Shown: positions 1 through 5,092 of the stretch, in pieces
Layout of the letters: each line of letters begins with the position of its first letter
Numbering within the stretch: the first letter of the stretch is position 1
Origin: Nanobdellota archaeon
Lineage (GTDB): Archaea > Nanobdellota > Nanobdellia > SCGC-AAA011-G17 > VGLX01
DNA length: 5,092 nt
Direction: 5' to 3'
Assembly: GCA_018894775.1 (NCBI GenBank)
Contig: JAHIPG010000015.1
Span: 1-5,092 of the forward strand
Position numbers and translations under genes: made by a program
Notes under the pieces: model-generated
Told to the model about the DNA's origin: nothing
Database searches by the model: none
Seen by the model: the letters and a program-made list of their open reading frames with translations, nothing else

Positions 1-312
1 AGTATAATTAAGATTAGTTATCTTTTCTTTCAAAATCTCTTTCCTCTTACTTTCTATTATGTAAAGATTATCCATCTCATCAGGAACTAACAATTTATCA
101 GCAGAATATTCCTCTATCTTTGTCTTATACAAAACATTCAACTGATCCAATGTTTGTAAATTATCAACATCGACAGTCTTAACAACCCTATCCCCAGTCT
201 GCTCAACAGCTGCATAGACAGGCAAAGCTAAAGTTGCTGCATACAAAGTTGTTCCAATCAAAGCAGCCTTAGCTTTTTTACTCATTCCATTGAATTTTTT
301 GTAAACTTTCAT
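1..312 (-). CDS. Array copy 5 (probably subtype A), N-terminal 104 residues only; 3' end beyond the left edge
   Basis: The gene starts at the ATG 312-310, overlapping the TGA of copy 4 as ATGA. It stays open for 104 codons to base 1, so it continues past the window. MKVYKKFNGMSKKAK followed by a hydrophobic core and LPVYA (30-34) before AVEQ is a Sec-type signal peptide nearly identical in layout to copy 4 (LYAATLALPVYAAV against LYATTSLALPAYAAV). Residues 61-83 carry the family motif LYKTKIEEYSADKLL followed by PDEMDNL. The last visible part is a Lys/Glu-rich helix. The match to copy 4 is the closest N-terminal match in the window, which suggests a recent duplication or shared subtype. The membrane module predicted for its C-terminus is not visible, so full homology is inferred. 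Confidence 0.88.
   Translation of the reverse strand, partial: MKVYKKFNGMSKKAKAALIGTTLYAATLALPVYAAVEQTGDRVVKTVDVDNLQTLDQLNVLYKTKIEEYSADKLLVPDEMDNLYIIESKRKEILKEKITNLNYT
309..312 (-). promoter_or_regulatory. ATGA stop/start overlap, copy 4 to copy 5
   Basis: The TGA of copy 4 (311-309) overlaps the ATG of copy 5 (312-310). It is preceded by an A-rich run encoding the KKKK tail, with six A before TGA, and no Shine-Dalgarno core. The A run could in principle allow -1 slippage into copy 5, but plain reinitiation is the simpler reading. Confidence 0.72.
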
Positions 313-1676
313 TTTTTCTTTTTTGGAAGAAATATCTTCTTCGCAGGCTGGATAATCAAAGGTGTAGCAAACAGCCTTGCAGGATATATTAGAGGATGCA
401 AACCATCAAATAAAAAACCTAAAGTACCATTAGTAAATCCTGCAATTGCACTAAACCCATAAGGTATATTACTCTTATCTTTCCCATCAACATAAGATTT
501 GATAAGTAAGTTTCTTGCAACAGGAATCACAAATCCTAAAACCAAACCAAGCCACATAGGAATCTTCATCTTAGCAGGGTTGCCAAGTTCCTCAACCTTT
601 ACATCTGGAGCTAATTTACTTAATCTCGTCTCTAATGTGCTGATTAATTTTTTATTATCCGATTCAAAATTTTTTTCAGCAATATAAAGTGCATCTAAAG
701 GATCCCACTCTTTAGTTGTTTCAAGACCTTTATTTGAAAGAATTTCAGTCTTTATCATACCCATAGAAAAATGATTGTTATAATTCCCATATTTTTCCTC
801 AAACTTTTTAACATCTTCTTTTCCTGCAAAATAATTACAAAACTTGTCTAATAAATAGTTCTCAACCGATATATTATCTTCAAGACCATTTATTCTATCT
901 TTAATAGCCTTATTGGCATCTGAATTAACAATCCTGCCCATATCCTCCTTAACAGACTTAATCTTATCCTTCAATTCTTCTTTATCAGATTTATAGTAGT
1001 TCTCTGCTCTATCTTTCATAATATTATAAACAGTAAGCACATCGTTGATGGTGTATTTCTCTTTTCCTAAAAGCATACCCATAATATCCATATTATAATA
1101 TTGTTTCAGAACATTATCAACACCTTTGATAACCTCTTTCAGAGGAGCATTAAGCTTAGATTCAATCAAAGTATCTGCGTTGTAAGCAACATTACCTTTC
1201 TCCGTGTTAATAAGGGCAGAATAAAATGTCAGGATTTCTTTATCAAGTTTATTCCTCAAATCGGCAAAAACTGAGATATTCAATGTATCTCCCAACTCAG
1301 TCTGATAATTCTTAATCTTTTCCTCAAGATGTTGGGTTGCAACTTCAGTATTATTCTTATACTCTTCCTCAATCTTTGCTTTCTTGTCCTGCATGAGATT
1401 TATCTTATGTTTCTCTATCCAGTAAAGGTTCTGTAACTCCTGATTATTTAGCAATTTGTCCTCAGAATACTCATTAATCTTCTCTTTGAAAAGAAGCTCT
1501 GCCTGCTCTACATTTAAAACCTGCTCTAGGTTAATGGGCCCTACCTCCAGAACAGAATCCTGCTTTACAGCAGCGTAGGCAGGCAAAGCTAAGGAGGTAG
1601 TAGCGTAAAGTGCAGTACCAACCAGGCTAATCTTTGCCTTCTTACTCATTCCTTTCCATTTCTTGTATAATTTCAT
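309..1676 (-). CDS. Array copy 4 (subtype A), putative signal-peptide-bearing, coiled-coil protein with C-terminal membrane module, 455 aa
   Basis: Complete gene. Two ATGs are possible, 1682 and 1676. I choose 1676 because it gives the array-wide ATGA overlap and an N-terminus (MKLYKKWKGMSKKAK) that aligns with the siblings; the other would only add ME. Residues 1-35 form a Sec-type signal peptide ending LPAYA before AVKQ. EYSEDKLLNNQELQNL is at 69-84. A long charged helical region follows, with a partner of the mid-domain motif (FYSALI 151-156, VAYNAD 163-168) and a probable coiled coil at about 225-270. DVKKFEEKYGNYNNHF (288-303) and NPAKMKIP (366-373) lead into the membrane module: hydrophobic 374-393 with IPVARN (384-389), a Gly-rich hydrophobic 406-423, DGLHPLIYPARLFATP (424-439) and a lysine-only tail KKKK. 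Charge on either side of the hydrophobic segments suggests the RN..K loop and the tail face the cytoplasm, which is inference. The function is unknown. Confidence 0.93.
   Translation of the reverse strand: MKLYKKWKGMSKKAKISLVGTALYATTSLALPAYAAVKQDSVLEVGPINLEQVLNVEQAELLFKEKINEYSEDKLLNNQELQNLYWIEKHKINLMQDKKAKIEEEYKNNTEVATQHLEEKIKNYQTELGDTLNISVFADLRNKLDKEILTFYSALINTEKGNVAYNADTLIESKLNAPLKEVIKGVDNVLKQYYNMDIMGMLLGKEKYTINDVLTVYNIMKDRAENYYKSDKEELKDKIKSVKEDMGRIVNSDANKAIKDRINGLEDNISVENYLLDKFCNYFAGKEDVKKFEEKYGNYNNHFSMGMIKTEILSNKGLETTKEWDPLDALYIAEKNFESDNKKLISTLETRLSKLAPDVKVEELGNPAKMKIPMWLGLVLGFVIPVARNLLIKSYVDGKDKSNIPYGFSAIAGFTNGTLGFLFDGLHPLIYPARLFATPLIIQPAKKIFLPKKKK
1673..1676 (-). promoter_or_regulatory. 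ATGA stop/start overlap, copy 3 to copy 4
   Basis: The TGA of copy 3 (1675-1673) overlaps the ATG of copy 4 (1676-1674). A second in-frame ATG lies two codons upstream (1682-1680), so a ribosome could start at either. The preceding bases GCAAAATGGAA hold no clear Shine-Dalgarno site. Confidence 0.72.
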
Positions 1677-3052
1677 TTCCATTTTGCATAATCAAATATT
1701 TTTTTATCAAGACCAGTCACTTTCAAGAAAGGTGCATAAACTAAAGGAGCTCCGAATAATCTTATTGGTGCGACAAGAGGATGGATAGCATCAAGGCCCG
1801 CAAAAGTGAAAAATAGACCTTCCATAAACCCTAATAAGGCACTTACCCCAATATCATCTCCTGAAGCTCTACGCCCACCAAGATATTTAATCATCAAAGC
1901 GTTCCTGAGTATAGGGAACAAACATGCAAAAAGGAGACCATAACCCCAAGGAAACTTAGGTCTTGTAGGGTTGCTGAAATCATTAACCTCAACATTCAAA
2001 CCATTGCTTGCAAAATAGTTTTCAATACCTTCAATAATCCCATCTTTCTTGTCAAACTTTGACCTGCTATCCCCATATTTACTATAAGAATCCATAATAT
2101 CCAACACGCTTAATGTATAGAATCTACTAAAATCACGATGCCCTGCTCTGAACTCCTTCACTGAAGCTTCAAGACTAAGATATTCATTAAACATATTATA
2201 ATCTTTCATATCAATCAAAGAACTTTTTTCTAACTCTTTAAGCTTATTCTCAAGGGTAATTATATTTGTTGTTAAGTCGTTCCTACCGGACTGAAAATCA
2301 TCAATCTTGCCTTGCAGTTCCTGCTTCTTCGCAACAATAAGTTCATTATTATCCATCTTCTTAATAGAATCCAACCTTTTCAATTCAGATTCAACTATGT
2401 TATAGAAAGACACAAGTTTTTTTACATCTGAAACATTATTCCCTAGTACTTCTAAAGAATCATCCACATAATTTGTTTTCAAAAACTCATCAGTTTCCTT
2501 AATCACCTTATTAAGTAAATCGGCTAAAACCTTTTCCAAATTGAGAGAAGATGAATAGACAATCCTTACAGTTTTATCGTCGAGCAGACCAGGATAATAA
2601 GGCAGAATCTTATCTTCTACTATTTTCTTTTTTTCTTCCAAGAAACTTTTAACACCTGCAGGGTCTATCTGTTCACTTAAAACAGCAACCTGCCAGCCAT
2701 AATGCTTTATCTTCACATCAAGGTCATTCAAAGATAATTTTCCTTTAGCCAAACTTTCTTCAAGATTCTTCTTTTCATTATTGAAATTCTCATAAGGCTC
2801 CAGATTCAATTCTTTCAATCCTTTAATCTCTTCAGAAGTAATCTTTCCATCTAAAGCATATTCTGCAAGAGTTTGTTGGTAAGGAGAAATTTCTTTCTGT
2901 TCTACAGCTATTTCTTGTTTAACAGGTTCTTTGTCCTGAGTAAGACTAGCATAAGCAGGCAAACCAAGATAAGTTGCCGCATATATTGCAGCAGTAACTA
3001 AGCCAAGCTTTGTTCTTTTACTCAATCCTTTACTTTTTTGATATTTTTTCAT
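1673..3052 (-). CDS. Array copy 3 (subtype B, divergent), putative signal-peptide-bearing, coiled-coil protein with C-terminal membrane module, 459 aa
   Basis: Complete gene. I place the start at 3052, not at the in-frame ATG at 3088, because MKKYQKSKGLSKR then aligns with the other N-termini and the junction is the same ATGA as elsewhere. Residues 1-35 form a signal peptide ending LPAYA before SLTQ. The motif at 64-79 reads EYALDGKITSEEIKGL, which resembles the second half of an EF-hand loop more than the DKLL versions of its siblings do. PYYPGLL (151-157) and IVYSSS (164-169) match copy 2. The best coiled-coil candidate is about 238-277. The membrane module starts near 364: FPWGYG, FPILRN (379-384), a hydrophobic stretch 401-420, then IHPLVAPIRLFGAP (423-436). 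It lacks the DG before HPL, the Tyr/Trp after it and the Gln before the last Pro, so it is the most divergent C-terminus of the array. It ends DYAKWK. The function is unknown. Confidence 0.93.
   Translation of the reverse strand: MKKYQKSKGLSKRTKLGLVTAAIYAATYLGLPAYASLTQDKEPVKQEIAVEQKEISPYQQTLAEYALDGKITSEEIKGLKELNLEPYENFNNEKKNLEESLAKGKLSLNDLDVKIKHYGWQVAVLSEQIDPAGVKSFLEEKKKIVEDKILPYYPGLLDDKTVRIVYSSSLNLEKVLADLLNKVIKETDEFLKTNYVDDSLEVLGNNVSDVKKLVSFYNIVESELKRLDSIKKMDNNELIVAKKQELQGKIDDFQSGRNDLTTNIITLENKLKELEKSSLIDMKDYNMFNEYLSLEASVKEFRAGHRDFSRFYTLSVLDIMDSYSKYGDSRSKFDKKDGIIEGIENYFASNGLNVEVNDFSNPTRPKFPWGYGLLFACLFPILRNALMIKYLGGRRASGDDIGVSALLGFMEGLFFTFAGLDAIHPLVAPIRLFGAPLVYAPFLKVTGLDKKIFDYAKWK
3049..3052 (-). 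promoter_or_regulatory. ATGA stop/start overlap, copy 2 to copy 3
   Basis: The TGA of copy 2 (3051-3049) overlaps the ATG of copy 3 (3052-3050). An AAGGA occurs just upstream (3060-3056), but only 3 nt from the ATG, closer than a normal Shine-Dalgarno site. It is also part of the Lys/Glu codons of the copy 2 tail. This junction decides the start of copy 3 against the ATG at 3088. Confidence 0.75.
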
Positions 3053-4452
3053 TCTTCCTTTTTCTTTTCCGGTTCTGAAGCTAACCATTTTATCAAAGGC
3101 TGGAATACAAGAGGTGTTCCAAACATCCTGATAGGCCAGACAAGAGGGTGCAAGCCATCAAGCCAGAAAGTACCTAATGCCCCTTGGCATCCTCCACCAA
3201 GAACACCAAACCAATAGTCAGCACCATCTTCCTCAAGCCCTTTAATCCTTCCGACATAAGTCCTAATAAAAATATTTCTCAATATAGGGAAACCAAAACT
3301 AAGAAGCCAGCCCCAATTTCTCCAAGGGAGTTTTGTGAAGGTAGGATCCTTCAACTTCCCAACTTCAACTTCAAGACCATTCGCCCTGAAATAATCCTGA
3401 ATATTATCAGAAACATCACCTGTATTGAAAGACCATTCATCAGAGTTAAGCCTATAGTCTGTCTTACTCGATATCTTCTTAGCCAACAGGATTGAAGGCA
3501 TGAAATACCTGCTAAAATCACCATACTCCTCCTTGAAATAGTCTATACTCTTCTTTTTATCAAGATACTTACTAAAGCTATGCCTTGTAATATTAAACCG
3601 AGATATCCTATCTTCCAATTCAGATTTTCTTTCTGAGACCAGCTTATAATCTTCTGATCCAGTAATAACGCTTAACTCCTGCTCTAAAATTTTCTTCTTC
3701 TGAAGGACTATATTCTTCTTTGTGTTTATTTCCTTCTCATTGAAACATATTCCCTTGTATACTACTGCCTTCTCCCTTATATTGTCTAAAGCTTTATGGA
3801 AAGCAACCAAATCGCTTAAAGTATAATCCTCCTGAGCAGCAAGAACCTTCAGAGAGCCATCCTTATAAAACTCAATATTAATATCATGTACCTTCACAAC
3901 CATGTTCCTAAGTGTCTCAACCAACTTAGGCTTAACCTTGGTCTCGGCAGAATAAACAATATTAGCTTCTTTTTCAAGAAGGCTTGGATAATGGCCAAGT
4001 ACTTCTTTATCAAAAGATTCTTTTATTTTCTCTAAATCCGGATGGAAATATTTCTTCTCCCTTTCTAAACCCTCAATACTATAGTTATATCCTGATATTT
4101 TTGCCCTAAGCTCTTCGACCTCATTAAAAATTATCCTAGACCTTTTGTTAAAATCCATCTTCTCAGAATAAAAGAAGTTTTCTTTCCTCTCGAGTATCTG
4201 ATCAAGATTATAAATCTCATCATAGACAAGAAGTTTATCTTCAGCATATTCCTGTATCTTCTGTCGGTACAAAGAACCAACCTGTTCCACAGTTGTAATT
4301 GTTTCAAGAGTTGGTTTGATATCTCCAACTGGTAATGGTTCAGGCTTAGTTCCAGCATATATTGGACTAGCAAGAACAACTGTATATAACGCAACACCAG
4401 CTAAGGCAAGCGTTTTTTTTCCAAGCCCTTTTGAATTTTTGTAAGTTTTCAT
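3049..4452 (-). CDS. Array copy 2 (subtype B), putative signal-peptide-bearing, coiled-coil protein with C-terminal membrane module, 467 aa
   Basis: Complete gene. The start ATG (4452-4450) overlaps the previous gene's TGA as ATGA. Residues 1-33 look like a Sec signal peptide: basic n-region (MKTYKNSKGLGKK), hydrophobic core, and SPIYA before a likely cut ahead of GTKP. The family motif EYAEDKLLVYDEIYNL lies at 68-83. A Lys/Glu-rich helical region follows, with HYPSLL (154-159), IVYSAE (165-170) and DYTLSDLVAFHKAL (209-222), then a probable coiled coil at about 238-285. EEYGDFSRYF is at 308-317 and ANGLEVEV at 357-364. The C-terminal membrane module runs from about 374: LPW, FPILRN (388-393), a Gly-rich stretch at 415-427, and DGLHPLVWPIRMFGTP (432-447). 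The tail is acidic/lysine-rich, EPEKKKEE. Its nearest relative is copy 3 (LPW/FPW, FPILRN, FSR, NGLEVEV). No catalytic motif or CxxC is visible. The function is unknown. Confidence 0.93.
   Translation of the reverse strand: MKTYKNSKGLGKKTLALAGVALYTVVLASPIYAGTKPEPLPVGDIKPTLETITTVEQVGSLYRQKIQEYAEDKLLVYDEIYNLDQILERKENFFYSEKMDFNKRSRIIFNEVEELRAKISGYNYSIEGLEREKKYFHPDLEKIKESFDKEVLGHYPSLLEKEANIVYSAETKVKPKLVETLRNMVVKVHDINIEFYKDGSLKVLAAQEDYTLSDLVAFHKALDNIREKAVVYKGICFNEKEINTKKNIVLQKKKILEQELSVITGSEDYKLVSERKSELEDRISRFNITRHSFSKYLDKKKSIDYFKEEYGDFSRYFMPSILLAKKISSKTDYRLNSDEWSFNTGDVSDNIQDYFRANGLEVEVGKLKDPTFTKLPWRNWGWLLSFGFPILRNIFIRTYVGRIKGLEEDGADYWFGVLGGGCQGALGTFWLDGLHPLVWPIRMFGTPLVFQPLIKWLASEPEKKKEE
4449..4452 (-). 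promoter_or_regulatory. ATGA stop/start overlap, copy 1 to copy 2
   Basis: The TGA stop of copy 1 (4451-4449) and the ATG of copy 2 (4452-4450) share bases. The preceding bases (GCTGAATC) contain no Shine-Dalgarno-like purine run, so initiation probably depends on ribosomes terminating at the upstream gene. Coupling is inferred. Confidence 0.75.
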
Positions 4453-5092
4453 GATTCAGCAAATATTTTAGCAGGATCAAAACCAGTCATTTTGAAAATA
4501 GGCTGCAGTATGAAAGGAGTTGCAAACATTCTGATAGGATAAACTAAAGGATGCAGTCCATCAATTAAGAAAAGACCAATTGATCCGTTAACCAATCCTG
4601 CCATAGTAGATCCCATATATTCGTATCCATTACCACGGCTTCCTCTAACATAACCTTTAACCAAAAGGTTACGGAAAAGCGGAAATAATAATCCCCCTAT
4701 AGCTCCCAAATAAAATGGAATATAAGTATCAGCAGGGTTGACCATATCCTTAACCTCAACATCAAAACCTTCAGCCTTAAGGTATTCTTCCAAACTTGTT
4801 GTTATCGCCTTATTCTTCTCTTTGAAATGTTCTTGAGCATTAATTATAGATTTCTTATCCTTTGTCTCAAATTTATCAAGACCTTTATTTTCCAAGATTG
4901 ATTCTGCAACCAATGAAATAGAGAACTGCTTATTGAAATTACCAATCTTTTCTTCAAATTCTTTAACTTCTGCCTTATGCTCAAAGTAAGCCTTGAAATG
5001 CTCCAAAGAATCAGAATCCCTATTAATCAGCGCATCAAGCGAAGCTATCCTGGTGTTTATAACCTTAACCTCAGGCAATGCTTTGATATGAT
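4449..5092 (-). CDS. Array copy 1 (subtype A), C-terminal part of a putative exported, membrane-anchored paralogue; 5' end beyond the window
   Basis: This is the first array member in transcription order. 213 residues are visible before the TGA at 4451-4449. The frame is open to the right edge, and residues upstream of 5078 (HIKA) still fit the family, so the TTG at 5078 is not a start. By comparison with the complete copies, about half of the protein lies outside. Visible residues 1-35 are the end of a charged helical region. A motif EVKEFEEKIGNFNKQF follows at 41-56, then EGFDVEVKDMVNPA at 107-120. The membrane module starts near 122: a hydrophobic stretch with FPLFRN (136-141), a Gly-rich hydrophobic stretch (about 159-176), then DGLHPLVYPIRMFATP at 177-192. 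The protein ends AKIFAES. It most resembles copy 4 (1676-309), sharing ENKGL, NLLVKGYV-like and FATP segments. The family is unrecognised; a membrane-associated role is inferred from hydrophobicity. Confidence 0.9.
   Translation of the reverse strand, partial: HIKALPEVKVINTRIASLDALINRDSDSLEHFKAYFEHKAEVKEFEEKIGNFNKQFSISLVAESILENKGLDKFETKDKKSIINAQEHFKEKNKAITTSLEEYLKAEGFDVEVKDMVNPADTYIPFYLGAIGGLLFPLFRNLLVKGYVRGSRGNGYEYMGSTMAGLVNGSIGLFLIDGLHPLVYPIRMFATPFILQPIFKMTGFDPAKIFAES

Larger units (their letters stand above)
1..5092 (-). repeat. Tandem array of five paralogous genes, open at both ends
   Basis: Five consecutive homologous genes in direct orientation occupy the whole window with a period of about 1.37-1.40 kb. 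Homology is best seen in protein: signal peptides at 4452-4354, 3052-2948, 1676-1572 and 312-211, and C-terminal membrane modules at about 4739-4482, 3348-3082, 1972-1712 and 578-330. At the DNA level only short stretches remain alike, for example around the HPL codons (near 4555, 3150, 1785 and 400), so the duplications are mostly old. Both edges cut a copy, so the true copy number is at least five. Confidence 0.92.

Noticed and set aside
499..687. Plus-strand open frame of 62 codons
   Set aside because: It lies wholly antisense to the conserved C-terminus of copy 4, whose frame aligns with three siblings.
3050..3088. Longer copy 3 start at 3088
   Set aside because: It would add 12 residues not matched in any sibling and would run 40 bases into copy 2. 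The ATGA start at 3052 matches the array.
3184..3495. Plus-strand open frame of 103 codons
   Set aside because: Antisense to the conserved C-terminal part of copy 2. Its low-complexity product and lack of a counterpart in the other copies mark it as a shadow.
4131..4397. Minus-strand open frame of 88 codons in another frame
   Set aside because: It sits inside the signal peptide and N-terminal motif region of copy 2, in a different frame. The copy 2 frame is the one conserved in the family.
5076..5078. TTG start of copy 1 at 5078
   Set aside because: The frame continues to the window edge with family-like sequence, and complete siblings have about 250 more residues upstream.
1..5092. TGA as a sense codon (recoded lineage)
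   Set aside because: Four aligned C-termini end at TGA, no gene has an internal TGA, and reading through the copy 1 stop soon meets TAG. The standard code fits.
1..5092. Phage tape-measure or structural module
   Set aside because: Helical and hydrophobic segments suggested it, but repeated full-length copies with signal peptides and no other phage genes do not fit.
1..5092. CRISPR, tRNA/rRNA, insertion sequence, terminator hairpins
   Set aside because: I found no short regularly spaced direct repeats, no RNA gene folds, no transposase-like protein and no intergenic space. The only repetition is that of the paralogous genes.

Overview
The window is a single-strand, gene-packed stretch from an AT-rich prokaryote. 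It holds one tandem array of five homologous genes, all on the minus strand and so transcribed from right to left. Three genes are complete (4452-3049, 3052-1673, 1676-309). The first in transcription order is cut by the right edge (5092-4449) and the last is cut by the left edge (312-1). Essentially every base is coding. I see no intergenic gap, RNA gene, mobile element, CRISPR array, promoter or terminator.

All four gene junctions are the same: an ATGA in which the start ATG of the downstream gene overlaps the TGA stop of the upstream gene by 4 bp. This, together with alignment of the N-termini, fixes the starts at 4452, 3052, 1676 and 312. It argues for one polycistronic message with translational coupling. 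None of the junctions has a convincing Shine-Dalgarno site.

Each protein of about 455-467 aa has the same architecture. A basic N-terminus (MKxY..K..G.sKK) leads into a Sec-type signal peptide ending in A/V/I-Y-A. Next comes a short motif near residue 70 (EY..DKLL...E..NL), then a long Lys/Glu-rich helical and coiled-coil region. The C-terminal ~85 residues form a strongly conserved hydrophobic module with invariant FP/IP..RN, G....G, HPL and P-x-R-x-F-x-x-P elements. The expected location is the cell envelope: an exported helical domain tethered by a C-terminal membrane module. I recognise no named family and assign no biochemical function.

The copies fall by eye into two subtypes, A (copies 1, 4 and probably 5 in transcription order) and B (copies 2 and 3). 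They are diverged in the middle and conserved at the ends, which would fit a set of co-expressed, perhaps hetero-oligomeric, surface or membrane proteins.

Organism: low G+C, Lys/Ile/Asn/Glu-rich proteins, TGA used as a real stop (so not a TGA-recoded lineage), and leader-poor coupled genes. A DPANN-type archaeon or another small-genome lineage is a plausible guess, but nothing here proves it.
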